This document shows, in pieces, positions 28,222-37,522 of a stretch of DNA of 64,000 nt. This DNA is from UBA1369 sp964571725. Lineage in GTDB: Bacteria > Patescibacteriota > Gracilibacteria > UBA1369. The notes under the pieces were generated by a model that saw only the letters and a list, made by a program, of their open reading frames with translations, was not told the DNA's origin and made no database searches. The position numbers and the translations under genes are program-made. The stretch is from NCBI GenBank assembly GCA_964571725.1, contig CAZNDB010000001.1, positions 62,001 to 126,000 of the forward strand, written 5' to 3'. Within the stretch, counting starts at the first letter, position 1, and the number at the start of each line of letters is the position of its first letter.

Positions 28222-28953
28222 TTAAATGAGATTGGTGAAGACGTCACTCACGTCGTCCTCCTCTTCCAGCGCCTCAATTAATATCTCCAGGGCTTCTTTA
28301 TTGGGATCGTTCTCTGCCAGATCAACAGTATTGTTGGCTTCATAGGTGAGTTCGGAGCTCTCCACCGGCCAGCCCTTAGCCAGAATTTCATTACGGATTT
28401 TCCCCAGGTCTTCCGGGGACGTGATCACCTTCATCATATTGCCGTCGGTTTCCACGTCTTTCGCTCCCAGATCAATTATTTCCAGCACAATTTCCTCCAT
28501 GCGGTTGAGATTTTTCCCCTCGATTTCCAGAAAAATCACACCGACCTTTTTGAACATCCAGGCCACGGCGCCCGACTCGGCCAACCGACCACCCTTTTTA
28601 TTCATAATTACCTTGATATTGCCCAGCGCCCGATTTTTATTGTCGGTAAGGGTGCAAATCAGCATCGCCACGCCCCCCGGTCCGAATCCTTCATAAATGT
28701 TTTCTTCGTAATTAACGGCATCCTTACCTTCTCCGCTGCCTTTTTTGATGGCTCTTTCAATATTCTCATTGGGCAGATTCTCGGCTCGCGCCACTTCAAT
28801 GGCCGCTTTTAAAATCGGATTGCTGCCGGGATCAGCCCCGCCCCGCGCGGCAATGGCAATCAGTTTGGCGTGTTTGGTAAAAACCTTGCCTTTTCTGGAA
28901 TCTTCGGCGGCTTTTTTATGCTTGATATTATGCCATTTCGAATGTCTTGCCAT
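28222..28953 (-). CDS. yebC: YebC/TACO1-family protein
   Basis: A 243-aa member of the universal YebC family, once called a transcription regulator and in recent work linked to ribosomes stalled on proline runs. It starts with the family signature ARHSKWHNIKHKKAAED and shows KGKVFTKHAKLIAIAARGG, YEGFGPGGVAM and GGRLAESGAVAWMF. Length is normal. It is the last gene of the leftward run that begins near tsaD/hisS, 17 nt after the lipoprotein gene. The window has many proline-rich proteins, which fits the stall-rescue role; that link is inference. Confidence 0.96.
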   Translation of the reverse strand: MARHSKWHNIKHKKAAEDSRKGKVFTKHAKLIAIAARGGADPGSNPILKAAIEVARAENLPNENIERAIKKGSGEGKDAVNYEENIYEGFGPGGVAMLICTLTDNKNRALGNIKVIMNKKGGRLAESGAVAWMFKKVGVIFLEIEGKNLNRMEEIVLEIIDLGAKDVETDGNMMKVITSPEDLGKIRNEILAKGWPVESSELTYEANNTVDLAENDPNKEALEILIEALEEEDDVSDVFTNLI

Positions 28954-28970
28954 CGGAAAATCTGATGTGT

Positions 28971-29246
28971 TTATTCCACTTTTCTGGGAAGGGTCAGTCT
29001 GATGTTCTCATTGGTGGTGACAGCCTGAGCGGAAGTTTCGGGGGGAGGCGTGGTGGGGCCGGTTATATCTTCGGGGGAGGAGGTAGGGCCATTGGAATAG
29101 GGCTTGCCGTAACGTCCTTCCAGTTCGGTATTGACCGGGGGAACTACCGTGTCAGTTTCTTTCAGGTCAGTTGTTGCCGGTTCGGTATTTTGGCAGCCCG
29201 CTAAAATCAAAACCGTCAGTATCATTAATAATTTCAGGTTTTTCAT
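28971..29246 (-). CDS. Small lipoprotein
   Basis: A 91-aa secreted lipoprotein. MKNLKLLMILTVLILAGC gives a signal peptide with lipobox LAGC; Cys18 would be lipidated. The mature part is Thr/Pro/Glu-rich and probably unstructured. Function is unknown. It lies 12 nt after the SLH gene and 17 nt before yebC. Confidence 0.8.
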   Translation of the reverse strand: MKNLKLLMILTVLILAGCQNTEPATTDLKETDTVVPPVNTELEGRYGKPYSNGPTSSPEDITGPTTPPPETSAQAVTTNENIRLTLPRKVE

Positions 29247-29258
29247 AAATTTGGAAAA

Positions 29259-30668
29259 TTAAAAACTACTGCTTTTGTCCGATTGTGTCGCCAGAATTGT
29301 GTCAGAATTACGGTCAATTTTCAAAGTCAAATTAAGGCTCTGTGAATAATAATAATCAACCGGTCCTGTACCTATGCCGATGGAGTCGGTTTCAAAAAGG
29401 GTTTCATCGGATAACTTTTGCAGGGCCTCTGATGCGCTATCATCAATTAAAACCAGTTTCAAAATTTCAGCTTTCAATTGTTCAGCGGGGGACAGGGCTG
29501 CGGCTGTGCCGGCAGCAGGGGTGGACTGGTCGGGAGCGAGCGCGGGGCTGAGACAATTGTCATCATTGGCGTCGGCGGAGCCCGATTCACGAACGCTTCC
29601 TACTATATACCGCAATTCCTCTTTTAATTGTCTGGTCAGCGGGCCATTGCCAAACTGGGCGTAGACCACCAATATTTTTCCGTTGGGTAATTGAAAATAA
29701 CTGTCCTGCAGCCCGTTTTGTTCCACCAATATGGAGCCGTAGGGCATGCCGTTCAAAGTCAGCATTTGTTTACTGGCGCCTGTTCCATATTCGATCTGGT
29801 TCAGATAGGTTTCCAGTGAAAGGCCGTCTTTGTTCTGGTCAATCGCCACTATGGCCACGGCACTGTTTGGAAATACTCTGGCGAAACTGATTTGACCGTT
29901 TTCCAGATCCTGTTTCCAAAAAATCTGCTGATTTCCCGCCGCCAGAGTCAGCCAACTGTATGGCCGCTTAACTTTATAGCCCAGCTCGTGGTTATTGCAG
30001 TAACGCCAGTTCTGGCTGAGGGGAAATTTTTCCAGTTTATTAGCCTCACTATAGAGAGCCCGATATATTGCTTCCGCGAATTCCGCTCTGGTCATTTTTC
30101 TGCCCGGATGGTAACTGCCGTCTCCCAGGGCTTCAATAAACTGGCGGTTACGTCCGTATTCCAGATAGGGAGTGAACCACTGGTCCATCGGCACGTCGGT
30201 AAAAGGATCCGCAGATACCTGTGGAAGCTGCATGCCGGGAATCAGACCGCCGTAAATAATTTTCAGACTTTCTGCCGCGGTAATTTCATTGGCGGGTTTA
30301 AAGTTGCCGTCATCATATCCCTGAATTATCCCCAGATTAAAAGCCTGTTCAAGATAAGCGTAAAACCAGTCGCTTTTCCTGATGTCCGGAAAGGCCAGAG
30401 TTTTGGTAACAGTCGCTTCGGGCAGCGACAGTGATTTTCGTCCGAGTAAAACCAGCTTCAGAGCTTCCGCGCGGTTGATGGTATTATCAGGTTTGAAGGT
30501 ACCGTCCGGATAGCCGCTGATAATGCCTTTGCTTTTAAGAAAATCAATTGCCGCCGCGTGCTCGGTTTTTCCTGAAACATCAGGAAAGGGATCACTCAAA
30601 GCATTGACTGCCGTTTGGGCTGACAGCAGTCCTAATAATAATCCAACTGCGACGATACTTTTCCTCAA
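29259..30668 (-). CDS. SLH-domain surface protein
   Basis: A 469-aa secreted protein with a signal peptide (KSIVAVGLLLGLLSAQ) and three SLH repeats at about residues 27-205 (GIISGYPDGTFKPDNTINRA, DWFYAYLEQA, AEFAEAIYRALYS). Residues ~215-370 form a beta-rich domain of unknown type. A Ser/Ala/Pro linker and a short C-terminal domain follow. The start is TTG at 30668: an in-frame TAA lies just upstream and no ATG occurs before the SLH block. It begins 4 nt after the DsbA-like gene, suggesting coupling. The oxidative-folding genes upstream may serve this and other surface proteins, which is an inference. Confidence 0.9.
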   Translation of the reverse strand: MRKSIVAVGLLLGLLSAQTAVNALSDPFPDVSGKTEHAAAIDFLKSKGIISGYPDGTFKPDNTINRAEALKLVLLGRKSLSLPEATVTKTLAFPDIRKSDWFYAYLEQAFNLGIIQGYDDGNFKPANEITAAESLKIIYGGLIPGMQLPQVSADPFTDVPMDQWFTPYLEYGRNRQFIEALGDGSYHPGRKMTRAEFAEAIYRALYSEANKLEKFPLSQNWRYCNNHELGYKVKRPYSWLTLAAGNQQIFWKQDLENGQISFARVFPNSAVAIVAIDQNKDGLSLETYLNQIEYGTGASKQMLTLNGMPYGSILVEQNGLQDSYFQLPNGKILVVYAQFGNGPLTRQLKEELRYIVGSVRESGSADANDDNCLSPALAPDQSTPAAGTAAALSPAEQLKAEILKLVLIDDSASEALQKLSDETLFETDSIGIGTGPVDYYYSQSLNLTLKIDRNSDTILATQSDKSSSF

Positions 30669-30672
30669 AGTT

Positions 30673-31872
30673 TTATTTGTTTATTTCTGATTCAACTAAT
30701 TTGATGAAATTGGCTTCCTCCATTGCTCCACCCACAAATTTCTGATTAACAAAGAAACTGGGAGTGCCCATGATGCCAAAATCCTGTCCTTCCGCCGTAT
30801 CTTTTCCGATCCTTTCCGCGTAGGTGCCGGCTTTTATGCAGGCCAGAACCTTGTCGCTGTTGGCGCCGGCGTCTTTGGCTGCTTTTGCCAATTCGTCATA
30901 CACCAATTTTTCCGGATCTTCCTGGTTTTGCATGGCGCTGAAAAAGTCCGCTTCTTTGGCATACAGGGAAGACAGCATCGGCTCCAGTCTGCCCTGATCA
31001 GCAGCGCATTCCAGGGCCTGTCCCAGCAAAATGTCTATGCCGCCGCGGTTATAATGTTTGATTACCAGACTGACCTGTGAACCGTATTGTTTGATTATTT
31101 TTTGCAGAATCGGATGCATGGCCTTGCAATAACCGCAACTGAAGCTGGCATATTCAATCATCACGACTCTGGCCTGATCCGGTTTCGCGCCCAGATACCT
31201 GGATTCACCGGGGACCGGAGTGGTCAAATATTCCATTCCTTCGGACTGAAATTGTAATTCGCCGTTCTTTTCCAGAATCGCCGGGGCAAACAGGGCATAT
31301 TGCGGATGTTTTTTAATACCCGCCTCCGTCGTGAAAATCGGCAGATACTTGGAACCGAGTTTGTTGATCAGGGTTTTTCCCCTTTCATCGTTTTTATCAA
31401 TCCAGGTTGCCGACACCTTGGTATTTTTCAGATTGGATTCGATATTTTGCAGGTAAGTCTCGATGCTCTGTTTCATCAGCTGATCTTCTTTGTTGTAAAC
31501 AATCGTCAGTTTCATTAAAAAGGGCTCCGTGGCAGCCTGTTCGGTTCCTCCCTCCGTAGCCAGCTTGAAAAGACCGGTTGTGTTTAATAATTTGTTGAAA
31601 TTTTGTTTGAAATCTACATTTTTCTCATAAAGCAGAATGGTGCCGAAAACCAGAACCAGCAGCAATGAAAACAGACCCCACCAGGGGAATCCGCGCTTCA
31701 CTTTCCCTTTCTGTGGCTGGGCAGTCGATTCGGGTGCGGGAGCGGTTTCCATTACCTGATTCAGTTTCTCTTCGACTATATGTTCTTTATTTTCTTTGGA
31801 GACCTGCTTTTTGAGCTTTTTTACAGCGGGTTTCTTCACGGCTGCCGCTTTGGTGGTTTTTTTGATGGGCAT
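30673..31872 (-). CDS. Membrane-anchored DsbA-like disulfide oxidoreductase
   Basis: A 399-aa protein. A Lys-rich cytoplasmic N-terminus of ~60 residues is followed by one membrane helix (about 62-82, WGLFSLLLVLVFGTILLYE). A Thr/Glu-rich segment and a partial thioredoxin-like segment come next, then a DsbA/DSBA-like thioredoxin domain with the active site FSCGYC near residue 246 and the cis-Pro loop MGTPSFFVN near 372. It probably introduces or isomerises disulfides in exported proteins. It lies 7 nt after the VKOR-type thioredoxin gene. Confidence 0.93.
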   Translation of the reverse strand: MPIKKTTKAAAVKKPAVKKLKKQVSKENKEHIVEEKLNQVMETAPAPESTAQPQKGKVKRGFPWWGLFSLLLVLVFGTILLYEKNVDFKQNFNKLLNTTGLFKLATEGGTEQAATEPFLMKLTIVYNKEDQLMKQSIETYLQNIESNLKNTKVSATWIDKNDERGKTLINKLGSKYLPIFTTEAGIKKHPQYALFAPAILEKNGELQFQSEGMEYLTTPVPGESRYLGAKPDQARVVMIEYASFSCGYCKAMHPILQKIIKQYGSQVSLVIKHYNRGGIDILLGQALECAADQGRLEPMLSSLYAKEADFFSAMQNQEDPEKLVYDELAKAAKDAGANSDKVLACIKAGTYAERIGKDTAEGQDFGIMGTPSFFVNQKFVGGAMEEANFIKLVESEINK

Positions 31873-31879
31873 GTTTTTT

Positions 31880-32299
31880 TTAATTACTTATTTTATTTGG
31901 TATTGTACAGCCGCTTAATTCGGCCAGTTTTTCGAAAGTCTGCATTCCCGGAATTAATCGATTTTCAGTTTCCCAGACAGGATAATGGGTGATGTTTTTT
32001 TCCCGGCAAACTTTTTCAAAATCACAATTGACGTAACGGATTTCTTCAAAAGCCCGCCCAAACATTTTTTTCTGCATCCGGCAATACTCGCAAGTGTCTA
32101 CACCATACATTACCAGTCCGCTTTTCATCAAGCACTTGGCGAAAGCTATTCTATCATCGCTTTGCCCGTCAAGACCAACGGAGGCTTCCTGTCCGGGGTC
32201 TCCAATCAAAAACTTGACGGAGGACAGCAATACGATCGCCAGCAGAAACAGTTTTAACCAGAATTCAGGCTGGAATTTTTTGGAAACCTTCTTAGTCAT
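31880..32299 (-). CDS. Membrane-anchored thioredoxin domain of VKOR type
   Basis: A 139-aa protein: one N-terminal membrane helix (about 13-32), then a thioredoxin-like domain with C70-EYC73. The pattern AKCLMKSGLVMYGVDTC...C...YPVWE...L...SGC is like the thioredoxin domain fused to bacterial vitamin K epoxide reductases, but the four-helix VKOR part is absent. It may pass electrons between the DsbA-like protein and a VKOR or DsbB coded elsewhere. The ATG overlaps the end of hisS by 8 bases, so translation is coupled. Confidence 0.85.
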   Translation of the reverse strand: MTKKVSKKFQPEFWLKLFLLAIVLLSSVKFLIGDPGQEASVGLDGQSDDRIAFAKCLMKSGLVMYGVDTCEYCRMQKKMFGRAFEEIRYVNCDFEKVCREKNITHYPVWETENRLIPGMQTFEKLAELSGCTIPNKISN

Positions 32300-33677
32300 T
32301 CATGGGATCCTTAGGATTGTAGAAATCCAGATTCTTTTCGCCAATTCTCTTAATGATTTCCGGAACAACCCGGTCCATTTTGACGGTGGTTTGCGTACCC
32401 AGGGTCATGTCACGGATGATGGCGGTGCTTTCACGAACTTCGGTCAGACCGATCAAAATACAGAAAGGTGCCTTGAACCGGTCAGCAATTTTTAACTGGT
32501 TTTTGAAGGCTCCTTTACCCAATGCGCCCAGAGTCTTGACGCCGTGTTCTCGCAAATCGTTAATCAGCGGCAGGCAGACTTTCTTGGCTTCGCGGCCAAG
32601 CTGAGCCACAAACACATGCAGATGGTCTTTGCTGGGTACGCGTACCTTGAAGCGCTTCATCTGCGCTATTACCCTTTCCAGTCCCATGGCGAAACCGATG
32701 GCCGGAGTGGGCTGTCCGCCGAGTATTTCCATCAGACCGTCATAACGTCCTCCGCCTCCCACGGAATTTTGTCCGCCTTTTCTTTCGTCCCAGAATTCGA
32801 AAACTGTCTGGTTGTAATAATCCAGGCCGCGTACCAGAGTTTCATTGGTAACATAAGGGATTTTCAGGTCGGTCAGATATTCCAGGACTTCATCGTGATA
32901 ATCCTGGCTCTCCTTGGAAATAAAATCTTTGAATTTGGGGGCGGACTGATTGAGGATAATAGTGTCCTCGTTTTTGGAATCCAAAATTCTTAGCGGGTTT
33001 TTCACCAGTCTGGCGCGGTCTTCTTCGGACAAATAGCGTTCTTTCCCGTAATAATAGTCGCGCAGGGCTTCCGCATAGACCTTTCTGGATTGCAGATCGC
33101 CAATATTGTTGATTTGCAGTTTGACCGTGTCGGCAATTCCCAAATCCTGGTAAATTCTGTAGCACAATAAAATCGCCTGGGCATCCAGGGCCGGATCGGT
33201 TTCACCGATCACCTCAAAACCGAATTGCCAGAACTGTCTGTAACGGCCGGCTTGCGGTCTTTCATAGCGGAAATGCGGTTCGACGTAAAAAAGTTCCACC
33301 GGCTGGGGCAGGTTGTGCATGCCGTGCTGGATATAGGCGCGACAGATGGCGGCTGTGCTTTCAGGTTTGAGAGTCAGCGAACGTCCTTTTTTGTCTTCAA
33401 AGGTATACATTTCCTTGCTCACAATATCGGTGGCTTCACCAACGCTCCTTTTAAACACCTCGGTAAATTCAAAGATCGGCGTGGTAATTCTCTTGAAACC
33501 AGCCTGGCGGCATCTGTGTCTGACGATTTTTTTGATATAGGTGTGATATTCGTGGTCTGGAGGGAGAATGTCGTGTACGCCTTTGGGTGTCTGGAAAGGG
33601 GGATTCAGCCCAGCACCTTCGGCATCGTCATCCTCCGATTCATAATCGTCACGGATATATGTGTCTTCATTAGCCAT
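32292..33677 (-). CDS. hisS: Histidyl-tRNA synthetase
   Basis: A 461-aa class II enzyme from the ATG at 33677 (MANEDTYIRD). Motif 1 is around FKRSVGEATDIVSKEMYTF, motif 2 is FRYERPQAGRYRQFWQFGFE, the histidine-specific signature LVRGLDYYNQTVFE is present, and motif 3 is GFAMGLERV. The C-terminal anticodon-binding domain follows. A TTG 18 codons upstream is open but less likely. An acidic N-terminal extension of ~25 residues (DDYESEDDDAEGAG) precedes the family start. It is unusual for hisS to lead into redox and surface genes. Confidence 0.97.
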   Translation of the reverse strand: MANEDTYIRDDYESEDDDAEGAGLNPPFQTPKGVHDILPPDHEYHTYIKKIVRHRCRQAGFKRITTPIFEFTEVFKRSVGEATDIVSKEMYTFEDKKGRSLTLKPESTAAICRAYIQHGMHNLPQPVELFYVEPHFRYERPQAGRYRQFWQFGFEVIGETDPALDAQAILLCYRIYQDLGIADTVKLQINNIGDLQSRKVYAEALRDYYYGKERYLSEEDRARLVKNPLRILDSKNEDTIILNQSAPKFKDFISKESQDYHDEVLEYLTDLKIPYVTNETLVRGLDYYNQTVFEFWDERKGGQNSVGGGGRYDGLMEILGGQPTPAIGFAMGLERVIAQMKRFKVRVPSKDHLHVFVAQLGREAKKVCLPLINDLREHGVKTLGALGKGAFKNQLKIADRFKAPFCILIGLTEVRESTAIIRDMTLGTQTTVKMDRVVPEIIKRIGEKNLDFYNPKDPMND

Positions 33678-33772
33678 GTTGAAAATATTATTGCTCAATG
33701 ATAAATCCACATCCAAAATGCAGTTGGACAAAATATACTACAAATCACGGCGGCAGGAAAGAGAAGTTTCGG

Positions 33773-34801
33773 CTATTCCTCAAGCTTGGAAAAGTCCTCC
33801 CGGAATTCTTTTCTGATCAACCTGTATCCTTTGTGCCACCCTCTGATCAGACCCAGCAGAACAAAAATAAAATCGCGCAGACGGATTATAAAGACAAACG
33901 CGAAAGCGTTGATGGAAACGCCCAGCAGGGCGAAAATGGTGGCGTGTCCGCTTTCCAGAATTCCCAGTCCTCCCGGTATAGGCAAGAGATAGGCGAAATA
34001 GGGAATGGTACTGGCCAGAAAGGCTTGCAGGAAAGTCAGTCTGACCCCCATGAACCAGGCTACCAGAAAGTGCTCGATCAAAATAAACAGCACCGTAAAA
34101 ATGGAAATCCCCAGTAAAATCCAGAGAGTCCGCGGATTTTGTTTATAAAAAGAATTCATCTCTTTTTCAAAAGTATCCAGTTTTTCCTCCAGCGGTTGTA
34201 AGCGGGTGATTTTTTTCAGATGCAGCAGTTTGTAGATGGAGCTGAAGAATCCGATGCTTTTAATTGAGGAATAATAAAACCAGAAAACCAGCAGCAACAT
34301 CAGTGCGGCCGCGATCGCCATGACCGGTTTGGAAAACACCAGCACGCGGTCGTCAAAAATCGCCACGGCAATCCCGCAAGCGATAAAAATAATCAGCGTG
34401 GAGAATTCCAGGGCTTTGTCGATGATGGTGGAGGAAACTGCCGTGTGTCGGGGAACTCCTTCTTCCTCGATCAGCATGATTCTGAGCGGTTCACCGCCCA
34501 TCTGGGCCGACGGGGTGACATAACTGAGCGCGTAAGCTGCCATGCGGTTCCAGAAAAAGGTGGAGCTGGTAATTTTTTTTTCTTTGAACAGAACCTTCAT
34601 GATTATTTCCCAGCGCAGGCTGTAAAGGTAAAAATTCAGGAAAGACAAACCCACAAAGAACAGAAATTTTAACAGTGAAAATTCTTTCAGGACTTTGATA
34701 ATGTTGTCCAGGCCGGAATTATAGACGGAAACAATAAACAGGACGATGCCCAATATCAGAAAAGCCAGGAAAAACAGGGTCTTTTTATTTAATTTTTTCA
34801 T
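33773..34801 (-). CDS. Flippase-like multi-pass membrane protein (LPG synthase TM / UPF0104 family)
   Basis: A 342-aa integral membrane protein with about eight helices. Family motifs include LRWEIIMKVL near residue 65 and a loop with PSAQMGGEPLR. The family includes the flippase half of MprF and proteins acting on polyprenyl-linked sugars. No lysyltransferase domain is present, so it is probably a lipid or lipid-linked glycan flippase; the substrate is unknown. It lies between tsaD and hisS on the same strand. Confidence 0.88.
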   Translation of the reverse strand: MKKLNKKTLFFLAFLILGIVLFIVSVYNSGLDNIIKVLKEFSLLKFLFFVGLSFLNFYLYSLRWEIIMKVLFKEKKITSSTFFWNRMAAYALSYVTPSAQMGGEPLRIMLIEEEGVPRHTAVSSTIIDKALEFSTLIIFIACGIAVAIFDDRVLVFSKPVMAIAAALMLLLVFWFYYSSIKSIGFFSSIYKLLHLKKITRLQPLEEKLDTFEKEMNSFYKQNPRTLWILLGISIFTVLFILIEHFLVAWFMGVRLTFLQAFLASTIPYFAYLLPIPGGLGILESGHATIFALLGVSINAFAFVFIIRLRDFIFVLLGLIRGWHKGYRLIRKEFREDFSKLEE

Positions 34802-34844
34802 AGCGGGAAAAAATTGGTTTTAAACAATTGGCGTGGATTCAGGG

Positions 34845-35927
34845 TTAAGCCTCGGACTGGTAGAGTTCCAGCTGTGGTTCGGGGAACACCTTGGCCCGTT
34901 GAGAATAGTTTTTTGGGGATTTTTTGTAAAGATAATAGGCCGCGCCGGCAATCATGGCCGCATTGTCGGTGCAATATTGGAGGTTCTTGTTAAATCTGAG
35001 CAGGGTGCCAGGAGCCAGTCTCGGCATTTTCTCGGTGACCATGTCCCGCAATCTTCTGTTGGCGGAAACTCCGCCGGCCAGGTGAACTTCTTTTGCCCCG
35101 TGAAATTTCGCCGCCGCCAGCAGCTTTTCACTCAAAATATCGCAGACGCATTCCTGGAAGCTGGCGGCGCAGTCGTTAACAAATGCCTCCGAGAGTTTCC
35201 CGTGTTTTTGATGATAGGCTTCCACTTCCCTGAGTACTGCCGTTTTGAGACCGGAAAAACTGAAATTATAATTGCCTGCCTTGACCAGAGCACGGGGAAA
35301 TTTGATGGCCTGCGGGTTGCCCGCCAGAGCCGCTTTGCCGATAGCCGGTCCACCCGGATAGCCCAGATTCAGGAGTCGGGCCACTTTGTCGAAAGCTTCG
35401 CCGGCCGCGTCATCCAAAGTCTCGCCGATCATTTCAAATTCCATGTCCCAGTGCAACAAAACCAGTTCATTGTGACCTCCGGAAACCGTTAATACCACTA
35501 TCGGAAATTGCACCTCTTCATTGGCCGGCAGGTCCAGCCAGTTGGCATAAATATGGCCGGCCACATGGTGGACGGGAATCAAAGGTTTGCCCAGAACCGC
35601 GGCCAGAGTTACCGCCGCGCTGTAACCGATCAAAAGAGAGCTAAGCAGCCCAGGTCCCTGTGTGGCAGCGATGGCGTCGAGGTCTGCTAATTTCAAACTG
35701 GCTTTTTGCAATGCTTCTTCAATCACCGCCCGGATTTTCAAAACATGTTCGCGGGCGGCCACTTCGGGCACCACACCACCCGTGGCGGCATGTATATCAA
35801 TCTGGGAAGCAATCACGGAGGAAATCACCCGCCGGCCATCCTCCACCACAGCGGCGGCCGTCTCATCGCAGGAGGTTTCGATGCCGAGAATTCTGAAGGG
35901 GACTTTTTGGCGGACGGAGGTCTTCAT
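34845..35927 (-). CDS. tsaD: tRNA N6-adenosine threonylcarbamoyltransferase TsaD
   Basis: A 360-aa protein that transfers threonylcarbamoyl to A37 of ANN-decoding tRNAs. It starts with LGIETSCDETAAAVVEDG, has the metal-binding HHVAGH motif, SGGHNELVLL, FDKVARLLNLGYPGGPAI and the closing GGVSANRRLR. Length is normal. Partners TsaB, TsaC and TsaE are not in the window. It appears to lead the leftward gene run toward hisS. Confidence 0.97.
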   Translation of the reverse strand: MKTSVRQKVPFRILGIETSCDETAAAVVEDGRRVISSVIASQIDIHAATGGVVPEVAAREHVLKIRAVIEEALQKASLKLADLDAIAATQGPGLLSSLLIGYSAAVTLAAVLGKPLIPVHHVAGHIYANWLDLPANEEVQFPIVVLTVSGGHNELVLLHWDMEFEMIGETLDDAAGEAFDKVARLLNLGYPGGPAIGKAALAGNPQAIKFPRALVKAGNYNFSFSGLKTAVLREVEAYHQKHGKLSEAFVNDCAASFQECVCDILSEKLLAAAKFHGAKEVHLAGGVSANRRLRDMVTEKMPRLAPGTLLRFNKNLQYCTDNAAMIAGAAYYLYKKSPKNYSQRAKVFPEPQLELYQSEA

Positions 35928-35974
35928 TGATAAAGAAAAATTGCCGTAGAGTTATCTTTAGGCGCCCAGCATGA

Positions 35975-36025
35975 TACAATATTTATGTGAAAAACAAAAA
36001 TTAACCCGCCGCACTCAAAGTGCGG
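35975..36025 (+). promoter_or_regulatory. Promoter and leader hairpin of cca
   Basis: An extended -10 (TG-A-TACAAT, TACAAT at 35975-35980) with no good -35. The RNA would carry a perfect 7-bp hairpin CCGCACT-CAA-AGTGCGG (36009-36025) ending 13 nt before the cca ATG, where an SD would normally lie. No SD is visible. Confidence 0.5.
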
Positions 36026-36038
36026 ACTGCTCAAAGAC

Positions 36039-37370
36039 ATGTTCATCACCGCCATCGATCTAGTTCGCACCTTGCAGAAAGCCGGTTATACGGCCTACTT
36101 TGCCGGCGGTGCGGTGCGCGACATGCTCATGGGCCACAGTCCCAAGGATATTGATATTGTTACTAACGCCCTGCCCGATGAACTGGAGCAAATTTTCGAA
36201 CACACTATCCCGGTCGGCAAAAAATTCGGTGTAATCCTGGTGGTGCAGAACGGCCATCATTTTGAAATTGCCACTTTTCGTTCCGATGCCGGTTACTCCG
36301 ACGGGCGCCGTCCCGATGCCGTAATTTTTACCAACGCCGAGAATGATGCCAAGCGCCGCGACTTTACCATTAACGGGATGTTTTACGATCCGATTGCTGA
36401 AAAATATCTGGATTTTGTGGGCGGACAGAAAGACCTGGTGGCCAAATTAATCCGTTTTATCGGTAATCCCGAAGAAAGAATTCTGGAGGATCATCTGCGC
36501 CTGCTGCGCGCCGTAAGATTCAAAAACCAGTTTGATTTTCAGTATGAACCCGAAACCTATGAGGCGGTACAAAAGCACGCGCCACTGATTCTGGACAAGG
36601 TTTCCACGGAAAGAATCCGCGATGAATTCTGCAAAATGGTCATGGATAAAACCAATCCCTCCATGGCTTTTGAGGACATGAGCCATTTGGGAATATTGAA
36701 ACTGATTCTGCCGGAACTGGAGCGCCTCCGGGGCTGCCCCCAACCCTTTGAATACCACCACGAAGGCGACGTCTGGACGCACACCATGGCGGCCATCGAC
36801 AGCCTCCCGCCGGAGGCGCCTTTGATCGCCCGCCTGGCGACGCTCTTTCACGATATCGGCAAACCGGATACTTTCGCGCTCAAAGAACGTATCCGTTTTG
36901 ATTCACACGCCACCATCAGCGCGGAAATTTCCGCCCGGATAATGAAACGTCTGAACTTCAGCCGGGAACAAATTGAGGCTGTCGGTTGGTGTATTGAACA
37001 TCACATGATGATGGCCAGTTTCACGACCATGAATGATGGCCGCCTGATGCATTGGCTGCATCACCCGCAGATGAAAAACATGCTGACTTTGATGAAAGCC
37101 GACGCCGCCGGTACCGACCCGGGGGATTTCACTCTCTACAATAAAATTGAAAAACTGTTCCGTCTGCGCCTGAAAAAATTTCCCAAACCGCCCAAGCCCT
37201 TTTTGACCGGTGAAGACATCATGTCGCTCACCGGCCTGCCCGCTGGAAGCCGCATTGGCGAGCTGAAAGACCAGCTTTATGAAATGCAGGTGGATGGCAA
37301 GTTGAAAACCCGCGCCGCAGCGGAGAAGTGGCTGACAAAAGAGTCCGCGCTGCCGCCGAAAAGTGGCTGA
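36039..37370 (+). CDS. cca: CCA-adding tRNA nucleotidyltransferase with HD domain
   Basis: A 443-aa enzyme that builds or repairs the tRNA 3'-CCA. The nucleotidyltransferase head has YFAGGAVRDMLMG and DIDIVTNALP, then RRDFTINGMFYDP and the EERILEDHLRLLRAVRF RNA-binding motif. A C-terminal HD phosphohydrolase domain shows HTMAAID...LFHDIGKP. The HD domain may trim 2',3'-cyclic phosphates. The single tRNA here encodes its CCA, so the role would be mainly repair. It ends in TGA. Confidence 0.96.
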   Translation: MFITAIDLVRTLQKAGYTAYFAGGAVRDMLMGHSPKDIDIVTNALPDELEQIFEHTIPVGKKFGVILVVQNGHHFEIATFRSDAGYSDGRRPDAVIFTNAENDAKRRDFTINGMFYDPIAEKYLDFVGGQKDLVAKLIRFIGNPEERILEDHLRLLRAVRFKNQFDFQYEPETYEAVQKHAPLILDKVSTERIRDEFCKMVMDKTNPSMAFEDMSHLGILKLILPELERLRGCPQPFEYHHEGDVWTHTMAAIDSLPPEAPLIARLATLFHDIGKPDTFALKERIRFDSHATISAEISARIMKRLNFSREQIEAVGWCIEHHMMMASFTTMNDGRLMHWLHHPQMKNMLTLMKADAAGTDPGDFTLYNKIEKLFRLRLKKFPKPPKPFLTGEDIMSLTGLPAGSRIGELKDQLYEMQVDGKLKTRAAAEKWLTKESALPPKSG

Positions 37371-37415
37371 CAGAAAACTTCAAAAAGGCCTAAAAAATTT
37401 CCAGCATAGGAAGAG

Positions 37416-37444
37416 TTGACAAAACTGCAAAAGTGTTGTAAAGT
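37416..37444 (+). promoter_or_regulatory. Promoter of the MopE-type gene
   Basis: TTGACA (37416-37421), a 17-bp spacer and TAAAGT (37439-37444). This leaves a leader of about 70 nt before the ATG at 37523, which has GGAGG at 37514-37518. Confidence 0.65.
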
Positions 37445-37522
37445 CAAAGTCTGTTCTGTTGAGCACAGGTAAACCTGTCGCTCCGGATCGGATAATCGAC
37501 AATTGGTAGACACGGAGGATTT

